NCBI RefSeq assembly: GCF_021531075.1
Contig: NZ_JADYTJ010000024.1
Location: 1-46,755, forward strand
From: Bacteroides caecigallinarum
GTDB lineage: Bacteria > Bacteroidota > Bacteroidia > Bacteroidales > Bacteroidaceae
Reading direction: 5' to 3'
DNA: 46,755 nucleotides
The notes below the pieces were generated by a model, which did no database searches, was not told where the DNA came from, and saw nothing but the letters and a program-made list of their open reading frames with translations. The position numbers and the translations under genes are program-made. Positions 27,583 through 34,804 of this stretch are shown one piece after another. The stretch's first letter is position 1, and the number at the start of each line of letters is the position of its first letter.

Positions 27583-28863
27583 ATGAAGAAACTAACCATT
27601 ACAACAATTGCAATTGCCTTGTCATCGCTTTGTTTTGCACAGTCACGCATAACAATAGAAGAATGCTACGGCAAGGCGAGGGAGAATTACCCTTTGATAA
27701 AACAATTGGGACTTGTGGAGAAAACCAAGGATTACAATATAGACAATGTAAGTAAGGGTTATCTTCCGCAACTGATGTTCTCTTCAAAAGCTACTTATCA
27801 ATCGGACGTGACTAAAATCCCGATAGATTTGTCTGCTATTGGAATTCAAGGTGTAAATATTCCGCAACTCAGTAAAGACCAGTACGGTATTACGCTTGAC
27901 CTCAATCAGACAATATGGGATGGCGGTGCTATAAAGTCGCAGAAAAACATTATCAGATCATCGTCTGAAGTAGAGAAGAACAATATTGAGGTGAGTCTGT
28001 ATTCGATAAATGAAAGGATAAATCAGATATATTTCGGTATCCTGTTGGCGGATGCCCAGATATTACAGAATAAGTTGCTTAAAGAATTTCTTGATAACAG
28101 CTACAGTCAGGTGAGCTCATACGTCAAGAACGGTATTGCCAACCAGGCAGACCTTGACGCCATAAAGGTAGATATGATAAAGGCCGACCAGAATAATGTA
28201 GAATTTCTCACAACAAAGAATACATACATCACAATGTTGTCAAAGCTGATAGGTACAGAGATAAGTCTGGATACCGAATTTGTCAAGCCGTTGCCTGTCA
28301 TTCCATCAGACAAAGGGGTGTTAAACAGACCGGAGATGAGTCTTTACGATGCACAGGTTTTAAAGTATAAGAGTGAATACAGCAATATAAATGCCGGATT
28401 GTATCCTAAATTAAGTCTTTTCGCCACAGGAGGATATGGTAAGCCGGGACTTGATATGTTCGAAAATAAGTTTTCGCCATACTACATAGCCGGAATAAAG
28501 TTGAACTGGAATATCGGCAACTTCTATTCTCTGAAAAGTCAGAGAAGGCTGATACGCAACAATATTGATATGGTGGAAAACCAGCGTGAACTCTTTCTTT
28601 TCAATACGGATATAGACAAGACGCAGAAAGAGCTTGCAATAGACAAATACATGGATCAGATAAAGTACGATGACGAGATTATCCGCCTGAAGACTTCAAT
28701 CAGAAAAGCATCCGAGGCAAAGATAGCCAACGGGACTATATCCGGTACAGATCTTATGCGTGACATCAATTCGGAGCATGCTGCCATACAGACAAAGATT
28801 CTGCATGAGATACAGCTTCTGCTTGCCATCTACGATTTCAAGTATGTGATGAACGACTTTTAA
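27583..28863 (+). CDS. TolC family outer-membrane efflux protein
   Basis: A 426-residue outer-membrane channel protein with a signal peptide (cleaved near SLCFAQ, residue 20). The rest shows the internal duplication and long helices of the TolC/OMF fold, with an early ITIEECYGKARENYP block typical of the Bacteroidetes TolC group. It should form the outer-membrane exit duct for the HlyD and ABC-2 proteins encoded downstream. It begins the export operon; the spacer to the HlyD gene is 76 bp and contains an 11-bp repeat array. Confidence 0.9.
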   Translation: MKKLTITTIAIALSSLCFAQSRITIEECYGKARENYPLIKQLGLVEKTKDYNIDNVSKGYLPQLMFSSKATYQSDVTKIPIDLSAIGIQGVNIPQLSKDQYGITLDLNQTIWDGGAIKSQKNIIRSSSEVEKNNIEVSLYSINERINQIYFGILLADAQILQNKLLKEFLDNSYSQVSSYVKNGIANQADLDAIKVDMIKADQNNVEFLTTKNTYITMLSKLIGTEISLDTEFVKPLPVIPSDKGVLNRPEMSLYDAQVLKYKSEYSNINAGLYPKLSLFATGGYGKPGLDMFENKFSPYYIAGIKLNWNIGNFYSLKSQRRLIRNNIDMVENQRELFLFNTDIDKTQKELAIDKYMDQIKYDDEIIRLKTSIRKASEAKIANGTISGTDLMRDINSEHAAIQTKILHEIQLLLAIYDFKYVMNDF

Positions 28864-28866
28864 ATA

Positions 28867-28921
28867 CCATTTAAACACCGTTTAAAAGCCTTTTAAAACA
28901 CTTTGCAAAAACTTTTCAATA
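28867..28921 (+). repeat. Five 11-bp degenerate repeats
   Basis: Units CCATTTAAACA, CCGTTTAAAAG, CCTTTTAAAAC, ACTTTGCAAAA and ACTTTTCAATA occur in exact 11-bp register, beginning 3 bp after the tolC stop. Similar units occur at 42298-42352. Confidence 0.75.
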
Positions 28922-28939
28922 CATAAAAAACAGGGAAAT

Positions 28940-29830
28940 ATGAGAAACATTCTTTTTATTATATCAGCAATGGCTCTCCTGACAGCATGTTCGGGAAGCG
29001 ACAGTAAGTACGATGCTTCGGGAGTATTCGAAGTGACAGAAGTAATGGTATCGGCAAGAGTGGCCGGTGAGATTATGGAACTTGATATAGACGAAGGTAC
29101 GGAAGTTACTGCAGGTAAGCCTGTGGGATATATTGATACCGTACAGCTTTACCTTCAGAGGCTTCAGCTTGAGGCCAATGTAAAGGCGACAGAAAGCCGT
29201 ATATGTGATGTGGAGAGACAGACAGCAGCCATACGTCAGCAGATTGCTACACAGAAAAAGGAACAGACCCGATTCGAAAATCTAGTAAACGCCAATGCCG
29301 GAAACCGCAAGCAGTTGGACGATATCACTGCTGCCATCAATCTGTTGGAGAAACAGTTGGATGCACAGACCGAAACATTGAGAAACGGCAATGCCAATGC
29401 CAAAGCTCAGGCAGAAGCCTTGAAGGCTCAGATAGCCCTCACTGATGATATGATAAAGAAAAGCACCATTTCATCACCTGTGGATGGAACTGTGATGGCC
29501 AAGTATGTGGAGAAAGGGGAACTGGCTGTGCAGGGACGCACCCTGTTCAAAGTGGCAAATATCAACGATATGTATCTGAAAGCCTATATCACATCCGGAC
29601 AGATTACCGGTCTGAAGATTGGTCAGGAAGTAAAGGTTTTTGCCGACAGCGGTGACTCCGACAGAAAGGAGTATCACGGGGTTATCTCATGGATTTCAGA
29701 CAAGGCAGAGTTTACGCCGAAGACCATCCAGACACGGGATGAACGTGCAAACCTGGTATATGCTGTTAAGATTAAGGTGCAGAACGACGGATATATCAAG
29801 CGCGGAATGTATGGCGAGGTGAGTTTCTGA
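28940..29830 (+). CDS. HlyD family periplasmic adaptor (lipoprotein)
   Basis: A 296-residue membrane-fusion protein with a lipobox (ALLTAC, Cys17), so it is probably anchored in the inner membrane. A biotinyl-lipoyl-like half (MVSARVAGEIMELDIDEGTE, residues about 35-60), a coiled-coil hairpin (about 65-165), the second lipoyl half (STISSPVDGTVMAKYVEKGE) and a C-terminal beta-barrel follow in the usual order. It corresponds to YbhG of the E. coli ybhGFSR system. It should link the ABC-2 permeases to the TolC channel. Confidence 0.92.
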   Translation: MRNILFIISAMALLTACSGSDSKYDASGVFEVTEVMVSARVAGEIMELDIDEGTEVTAGKPVGYIDTVQLYLQRLQLEANVKATESRICDVERQTAAIRQQIATQKKEQTRFENLVNANAGNRKQLDDITAAINLLEKQLDAQTETLRNGNANAKAQAEALKAQIALTDDMIKKSTISSPVDGTVMAKYVEKGELAVQGRTLFKVANINDMYLKAYITSGQITGLKIGQEVKVFADSGDSDRKEYHGVISWISDKAEFTPKTIQTRDERANLVYAVKIKVQNDGYIKRGMYGEVSF

Positions 29831-29835
29831 TTTGG

Positions 29836-30016
29836 CAAGGCTTCAGTTACAAGGCTACAGGTTTCAGATACTAGGAACCAGACACTAGGAACTAGATACT
29901 AGACACTGGGAACTAGATACTAGACACTAGGAACTAGATACTAGACACTAGGTACTAGATACTAGATGCCAGGTATTGGAAAACCTTGTTTACTTGTCAA
30001 CTGGTTAACTTGTTAC
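29836..30016 (+). repeat. Long CTAG-array element (15 heptads plus 8-bp units)
   Basis: CAAGGCTTCAG (29836-29846) is followed by 15 consecutive heptads at 29871-29975, mainly CTAGGAA, CTAGATA and CTAGACA in rotation, then four octamers (CTTGTTTA, CTTGTCAA, CTGGTTAA, CTTGTTAC) at 29985-30016. The larger period is 21 bp. It is homologous in reverse orientation to 2941-3004. It fills the 226-bp gap between hlyD and the ABC gene, within an operon. Confidence 0.85.
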
Positions 30017-30023
30017 CTGATTA

Positions 30024-30051
30024 TTAATTCTTAATTATTAATTATTAATTC
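30024..30051 (+). repeat. Four TTAATTM heptads before the ABC gene
   Basis: TTAATTC, TTAATTA, TTAATTA, TTAATTC in exact 7-bp register, ending 5 bp before ATG 30057. The same type occurs at 21729 and 38960. Confidence 0.8.
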
Positions 30052-30056
30052 AACAA

Positions 30057-30971
30057 ATGCCCTCAGTATCAGTAACACAATTATCAAAATCATATAGCTC
30101 AATCAAGGCTCTTGACGATGTCAGCTTTGATGTTCCGAAAGGCGAACTCTTCGGTATCATAGGTCCGGACGGAGCTGGGAAGACTACACTCTTCCGTCTC
30201 CTCACCACACTGATATTGCCGGACAGTGGCAGTGCCGTGATTGAAGGTCTGGATGTGGTGAAGGACTATGCATCCGTGCGAAGTATAATAGGGTATATGC
30301 CCGGAAAATTCTCGCTGTATCAGGATCTGACAGTAGAGGAAAATCTGAATTTCTTTGCTACGGTTTTTAATACTACTGTAAAGGGAAATTACCATCTGAT
30401 AGAAGATATCTATAAGCATATCGAACCCTTCAAGACTCGCCGGGCCGGAAAATTATCGGGAGGTATGAAGCAGAAACTGGCATTGAGCTGTGCACTTATC
30501 CACAAACCGAAAGTCCTCTTTCTTGACGAACCTACTACCGGAGTAGATCCCGTATCAAGAAAGGAATTCTGGGAAATGCTCCTGAAACTGAAGAACCAGG
30601 GTATAACCATTATAGTATCAACGCCGTATATGGACGAAGCCAGACTTTGTGACAGGATAGCACTGATGCAGAACGGAAAGTTCCTTAGGATAGACTCGCC
30701 GGACAATATCATAGCATCCTATCCCCAAAAACTATGCTCTGTCACAGCAGACAATATGCACGGACTGCTGAACGACCTGCGTTCCTGCCCATACTTGAAA
30801 TCGTCGTTCTCATTCGGTGCATGCTATCATGTCACTATGGTTGAAAGCGCTACTGCCGCTATGCTTGACGAATATCTGATTAATAAGGGATACGGAAATA
30901 TTGAGATTACAGAGATTAAGCCTACAGTGGAAGACTGTTTCATGTTGATGTTAAAGGAGGATGAGCAATGA
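30057..30971 (+). CDS. ABC-2 exporter ATP-binding protein, first subunit
   Basis: A 304-residue ATPase equivalent to the first half of YbhF. It has Walker A GPDGAGKTT, signature LSGGMKQKLALSCAL, Walker B VLFLDEPTTGVDP, and the end of a CcmA/DrrA-type C-terminal domain. The H-loop is replaced: where most ABC proteins read His after the D-loop strand, it has STPYMDEARLCDR, so the switch His is missing (Pro-Tyr). The partner subunit keeps TTHYMDEAEYCDR, so this dimer probably has one active and one degenerate site. It overlaps the next gene by 4 bases (ATGA). Confidence 0.9.
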   Translation: MPSVSVTQLSKSYSSIKALDDVSFDVPKGELFGIIGPDGAGKTTLFRLLTTLILPDSGSAVIEGLDVVKDYASVRSIIGYMPGKFSLYQDLTVEENLNFFATVFNTTVKGNYHLIEDIYKHIEPFKTRRAGKLSGGMKQKLALSCALIHKPKVLFLDEPTTGVDPVSRKEFWEMLLKLKNQGITIIVSTPYMDEARLCDRIALMQNGKFLRIDSPDNIIASYPQKLCSVTADNMHGLLNDLRSCPYLKSSFSFGACYHVTMVESATAAMLDEYLINKGYGNIEITEIKPTVEDCFMLMLKEDEQ

Positions 30972-31714
30972 AAGAAGAATACGTTATACAGGCCGAGAAC
31001 CTTACCAAGAGGTTTGGCAATTTTACTGCAGTCGATCATATTACTTTTAACGTAAGGAAAGGAGAGATCTTCGGTTTTCTTGGTGCAAACGGAGCAGGCA
31101 AGACTACAGCCATGCGAATGCTTTGCGGACTGAGCCGTCCTACGGAGGGCAGAGGAACAGTTGCAGGTTTCGACATAGATAGCGAACCCGAAAAGGTAAA
31201 GCGCAATATCGGCTATATGAGTCAGAAATTCTCATTGTATGAAGATCTGAAAGTATGGGAGAACCTGCGTCTGTACGGAGGTATTTACGGTATGAAAGAT
31301 AAGGAAATAGCCGAAAAGACCGATGCAGTTCTACGCAGTATAGATATGGAATCAGAGCGCGACACCATGGTATGCGACCTTCCTTTGGGCTGGAAACAGA
31401 AACTTGCATTTGCCGTTTCCACTTTCCATAATCCTAAGATAGTATTTCTTGATGAACCGACAGGTGGGGTAGATCCTATCACGCGTCGCCGTTTCTGGGA
31501 ACAGATATACGGTGCAGCGTCAAGCGGTATCACGGTGTTTGTCACCACTCACTATATGGATGAGGCCGAATATTGCGACCGCGTCTCCATTATGGTGGAC
31601 GGTAGGATAAAGGCGCTGGACTGCCCTATGGCTCTGCGTAACAAATTTGGTGTGTCGGACATGGACGAAGTATTCCGCATGTTGGCACGCGAAGCTACAC
31701 GAAAAGGAGATTGA
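30968..31714 (+). CDS. ABC-2 exporter ATP-binding protein, second subunit
   Basis: A 248-residue ATPase equivalent to the second half of YbhF. Walker A GANGAGKTT and Walker B IVFLDEPTGGVDP are intact, and the switch His is present in TTHYMDEAEYCDR. The signature region reads LPLGWKQKLAF instead of LSGGQ, a degenerate form seen in the C-terminal half of fused YbhF proteins. In E. coli these two domains are one polypeptide; here they are two genes with a 4-base overlap. It should form a heterodimer with the preceding ATPase. Confidence 0.9.
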   Translation: MKEEYVIQAENLTKRFGNFTAVDHITFNVRKGEIFGFLGANGAGKTTAMRMLCGLSRPTEGRGTVAGFDIDSEPEKVKRNIGYMSQKFSLYEDLKVWENLRLYGGIYGMKDKEIAEKTDAVLRSIDMESERDTMVCDLPLGWKQKLAFAVSTFHNPKIVFLDEPTGGVDPITRRRFWEQIYGAASSGITVFVTTHYMDEAEYCDRVSIMVDGRIKALDCPMALRNKFGVSDMDEVFRMLAREATRKGD

Positions 31715-31719
31715 CAGTT

Positions 31720-32826
31720 ATGAAACAGTTTATTACATTTGTCCGAAAGGAATTCCTTCATATATTCCGCGATTCCAGAACAATGCTTATCCTCCTGGGT
31801 ATGCCTATGGTGCAGATGCTCCTGTTTGGTTTTGCCATTACCACCGAAGTGAGAAACACCAAGGTTGCCGTGTTCGATCCTTCACAAAGCATGGAAACCA
31901 GAGCCATAAAGGAACGTTTCGATGCCAGTGAATATTTCACCATTGCCGAGGAAATTCGGGATGTGTCGCGCATAAACGATGTATTCAAGTATGGGGAGAT
32001 AGGCCTTGTCATGGTGTTCAGCGATGATTTTGAAAATGAACTCCATCAGGGAGGCGATGCCGCCGTGCAGCTTATTACCGACGGTACGGAGCCGAATCAG
32101 GCGTCAATGATAACAGGATATGCCTCTAACATCCTTGCACTGAGCATGCAGGAACTGTCCGAAGGTAGCAGTGCTCCGTGCCGTATAATACCCGAAATAA
32201 GAATGCTATATAACCCGCAGGCAGAGAGTGCATACAACTTCGTTCCAGGAGTAATGGGAATGATACTTATGCTTATCTGTGCCATGATGACCTCAATAGC
32301 CATTGTGCGCGAAAAGGAAAACGGCACTATGGAGATACTGCTTGTATCGCCCATGAAACCTATATACATCATTCTTTCCAAGGTCACTCCGTATTTCACA
32401 CTGTCTATGGTAAATCTTGTAACCATACTTCTGCTTTCGGTCTGTGTACTCGGAGTACCTATTGCCGGGAGTCTGTCTCTGCTGCTTTTCGTATCGGTGA
32501 TATTCATCTTCCTTGCATTGTCGCTCGGACTGCTTATCTCGAATGTGGTGAACACACAGGTGGCAGCCATGCTTGTGTCCGGAATGGGACTAATGATGCC
32601 CGTCATGCTTCTTTCCGGTCTGATATTCCCCGTAGAAAGTATGCCACTTCCGCTACAGTGTCTTTCTGCCCTTGTTCCCGCAAGGTGGTATGTTGATGCC
32701 ATCAGAAAGATAATGATTCAGGGAGCAGAGATACAGTTTGTACTGAAGGAGATAGGAATACTGCTTTTTGTCACAGTGGCACTTGTAGCCCTGAGTCTGA
32801 AAACATTCAAGAACCGTTTAAACTGA
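31720..32826 (+). CDS. ABC-2 type permease (YbhS-like)
   Basis: A 368-residue inner-membrane protein with one N-terminal helix (about residues 20-40), a large periplasmic domain (about 45-170) and five C-terminal helices, the standard ABC-2 membrane layout. The VREKENGTMEILLVSPMKP stretch is the conserved cytoplasmic coupling segment. ATG 31720 was chosen over the TTG at 31711 that overlaps the preceding stop. It pairs with the following permease to form the export channel, as YbhS with YbhR. Substrate cannot be inferred; relatives export cephalosporin-like or hydrophobic compounds and cations. Confidence 0.9.
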   Translation: MKQFITFVRKEFLHIFRDSRTMLILLGMPMVQMLLFGFAITTEVRNTKVAVFDPSQSMETRAIKERFDASEYFTIAEEIRDVSRINDVFKYGEIGLVMVFSDDFENELHQGGDAAVQLITDGTEPNQASMITGYASNILALSMQELSEGSSAPCRIIPEIRMLYNPQAESAYNFVPGVMGMILMLICAMMTSIAIVREKENGTMEILLVSPMKPIYIILSKVTPYFTLSMVNLVTILLLSVCVLGVPIAGSLSLLLFVSVIFIFLALSLGLLISNVVNTQVAAMLVSGMGLMMPVMLLSGLIFPVESMPLPLQCLSALVPARWYVDAIRKIMIQGAEIQFVLKEIGILLFVTVALVALSLKTFKNRLN

Positions 32827-32833
32827 AACGTCT

Positions 32834-33955
32834 ATGCTGAAATATTTGTTGGAAAAAGAATTCAAGCAGATAATGAGGAACAAGTTCATCCCGCGGATGA
32901 TAATAGCCATGCCTCTTTTCATGATGCTTATTATGCCCTGGGCTGCCAATCAGGAGGTGACCAATATCCGTCTCACAGTGGTTGACAACGACCGCAGTGT
33001 GACATCCGATGAACTGGTGCGCAAGGTAGTTTCGTCAGGATATTTTATCTTCCAGTCGGTGTCGGACGGTAGCGGGGAAGCCCTTAGAGACGTTGATGCC
33101 GGAAAGGCTGATATTATACTCGACATACCGGACGGATTCGAAAAAAACTTACAGACTGAAAGAGTTTCGGGCGTTATGATTTCGTCCAATTCCGTAAACG
33201 GAACCAAAGGAATTCTGGGTAGCAGTTATCTTTCTACGATAGTCAATGATTTTGCAACATCGCTGTCAGAGGAAATGATGATGTCTCAGCCTGCGGCACT
33301 GAACTCCGTGGGAAAGTCTTTTACCATTGTGCCCCAGTACAAGTTCAATCCGCATCTCGACTATAAAGTCTTTATGGTTCCTGCCATAATGGTGATGCTC
33401 CTCACCATGATAACCGGATTTCTCCCGGCATTCAATATCGTGGGTGAGAAGGAAGCCGGTACCATAGAACAGATAAACGTAACTCCTGCAAGCCGTATGC
33501 AGTTTATACTTGCCAAGCTGATACCTTACTGGTGCATAGGGCTCATAGTCTTTACCCTCTGTATGCTACTGGCTGTGTTTGTTTATTCTCTCATACCTGT
33601 AGGCAGTCTTCTGACGATATATCTATTTGCTGTGGTATATATCGTTGCCGTATCAGGTATGGGATTGGTAGTGTCCAATTATTCAGACACCATGCAGCAG
33701 GCCATGTTTGTGATGTTCTTCTTCATAATGATGTTCCTGCTTATGAGCGGACTGCTCACACCTGTTGCCAGTATGCCGGACTGGGCACAGTATATAACCA
33801 TATTCAATCCGTTGAAATATTTTATCAGCGTCATGCGTATGGTTTACCTCAAAGGCAGCGGTTTTGCCGAACTCGTTCCGTATTTCCTCTCTCTATGCGG
33901 TTTTGCCGTGGTGTTCAATGCGTGGGCGATATTAGGGTATAGGAAGAGGAGTTGA
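32834..33955 (+). CDS. ABC-2 type permease (YbhR-like)
   Basis: A 373-residue membrane protein built like the preceding permease: N-terminal helix (about 20-40), periplasmic domain, and a C-terminal bundle beginning near residue 175. The conserved coupling segment VGEKEAGTIEQINVTP precedes the third membrane helix. It starts 7 bp after the first permease gene and is the last gene of the operon. The small gap (14 bp) to the convergent antitoxin gene contains no clear terminator. Confidence 0.9.
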   Translation: MLKYLLEKEFKQIMRNKFIPRMIIAMPLFMMLIMPWAANQEVTNIRLTVVDNDRSVTSDELVRKVVSSGYFIFQSVSDGSGEALRDVDAGKADIILDIPDGFEKNLQTERVSGVMISSNSVNGTKGILGSSYLSTIVNDFATSLSEEMMMSQPAALNSVGKSFTIVPQYKFNPHLDYKVFMVPAIMVMLLTMITGFLPAFNIVGEKEAGTIEQINVTPASRMQFILAKLIPYWCIGLIVFTLCMLLAVFVYSLIPVGSLLTIYLFAVVYIVAVSGMGLVVSNYSDTMQQAMFVMFFFIMMFLLMSGLLTPVASMPDWAQYITIFNPLKYFISVMRMVYLKGSGFAELVPYFLSLCGFAVVFNAWAILGYRKRS

Positions 33956-33969
33956 ATGGTGTAACAGTA

Positions 33970-34335
33970 TCAAACACCTAACACTATGTTGGCATCAATA
34001 TTAAGTTTTTGACTGATTTCGCGGGCAACTTTTAATGTTGGTTCACATTTACCTGATATATAATCACTTAAACGGGAAGGGCTAACTCCAATCAATTTAG
34101 CTAAAGATTTTTGATTAAGTCCCATTTCATACATACGAAGTTTAAGAACATCAATCAATGTTGGTGCTCCCAGTGCAAAATGCTCTTCCGAATAGTCCGC
34201 GACAAGGTTGGAAAGCAATTCCAACTCTATACTGTTAGGATCATCCAGAGGAGTTTCATCTGTAACCAGCGGAAGTAATTCCTCAACTCTTTTTATAGCC
34301 CAGTCGTATTGAGCTTTTGTCTCTATCTTTGTCAT
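33970..34335 (-). CDS. higA: HigA family antitoxin
   Basis: A 121-residue antitoxin with a C-terminal Cro/CI-type helix-turn-helix (LNQKSLAKLIGVSPSRLSDY then ISGKCEPTL, about residues 75-105) and an acidic N-terminal part that probably neutralises the toxin. It follows higB on the minus strand after a 37-bp gap; the toxin-first order is typical of higBA. It should also repress the shared promoter through the direct repeats upstream of higB. Confidence 0.9.
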   Translation of the reverse strand: MTKIETKAQYDWAIKRVEELLPLVTDETPLDDPNSIELELLSNLVADYSEEHFALGAPTLIDVLKLRMYEMGLNQKSLAKLIGVSPSRLSDYISGKCEPTLKVAREISQKLNIDANIVLGV

Positions 34336-34372
34336 TGCTCTTGATTAATCGGTAACCGCCGATTCGGTTTAA

Positions 34373-34669
34373 TTATAAAACTGAACAATCGGTAATCTTG
34401 TCATATTCAGCATGAGTGCCGATGAAGCGAATATAAACAAACTTTATAGTGAATTTTATTACTACAATCAGCCTGTAATTATTACCCTTGATGTTGAATA
34501 CATAATGTTGGTTGCCTACATTATCGACACTATTGAATGTCTTTTTTACATCAGCAAAACAAGTCCATTCGCTTCTCTTAACAATAGTAGTCCATTCTTG
34601 TAAAGCTACCTTTGCATCAGGGTGTGCTTCTGCATATTCTTTTATAGCTTGTTCGGTAAATATTCTCAT
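34373..34669 (-). CDS. higB: HigB-type toxin (ribosome-dependent mRNA interferase)
   Basis: A 98-residue RelE-superfamily toxin of the HigB_toxin type. Family blocks are visible: MRIFTEQAIKEYAEAHPDAK at the start, EWTCFADVKKTFNSVDNVG, NIKGNNYRLIVVIKF and YIRFIGTHAEYDKI with the near-C-terminal His. In this family the toxin cleaves mRNA on the ribosome. ATG 34669 is preferred; a GTG three codons upstream (34678) is in frame. The gene has a full consensus promoter. Confidence 0.92.
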   Translation of the reverse strand: MRIFTEQAIKEYAEAHPDAKVALQEWTTIVKRSEWTCFADVKKTFNSVDNVGNQHYVFNIKGNNYRLIVVIKFTIKFVYIRFIGTHAEYDKITDCSVL

Positions 34670-34693
34670 AGAATTCACTCATTAATCATATTG

Positions 34694-34724
34694 CAAAGAT
34701 AGAAATTTAATTCTAATATTCAAA
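34694..34724 (-). promoter_or_regulatory. higBA promoter
   Basis: On the minus strand TTTG (34724-34721), 19 bp, TATCTTTG (34701-34694): full consensus. Confidence 0.75.
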
Positions 34725-34735
34725 ATTTAATTCTA
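34703..34735. promoter_or_regulatory. Candidate HigA operator: two direct 13-bp repeats
   Basis: AAATTTAATTCTA occurs exactly at 34703-34715 and 34723-34735, a 20-bp period (two helical turns). The pair covers the promoter spacer and the -33 element. Confidence 0.5.
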
Positions 34736-34753
34736 TAATACGGAATTATAATA

Positions 34754-34791
34754 AAAACCACCACACGTGGGATACCAAGTGTGGTGGTTTT
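34754..34791 (-). terminator. Terminator of the gcvP operon
   Basis: AAAACCACCACAC and GTGTGGTGGTTTT form a 13-bp stem around a 12-base loop; on the minus strand a T-run follows. Confidence 0.85.
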
Positions 34792-34804
34792 AAGACCTTT
34801 TTAT

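Noticed and set aside
29871..29975. CRISPR-like array
   Set aside because: The units are 7 bp (21-bp higher order) without unique spacers, and no cas gene is present.
33970..34678. Mobile island boundary at the higBA pair
   Set aside because: Flanking operons look intact, and I see no integrase, terminal repeat or attachment-site duplication.
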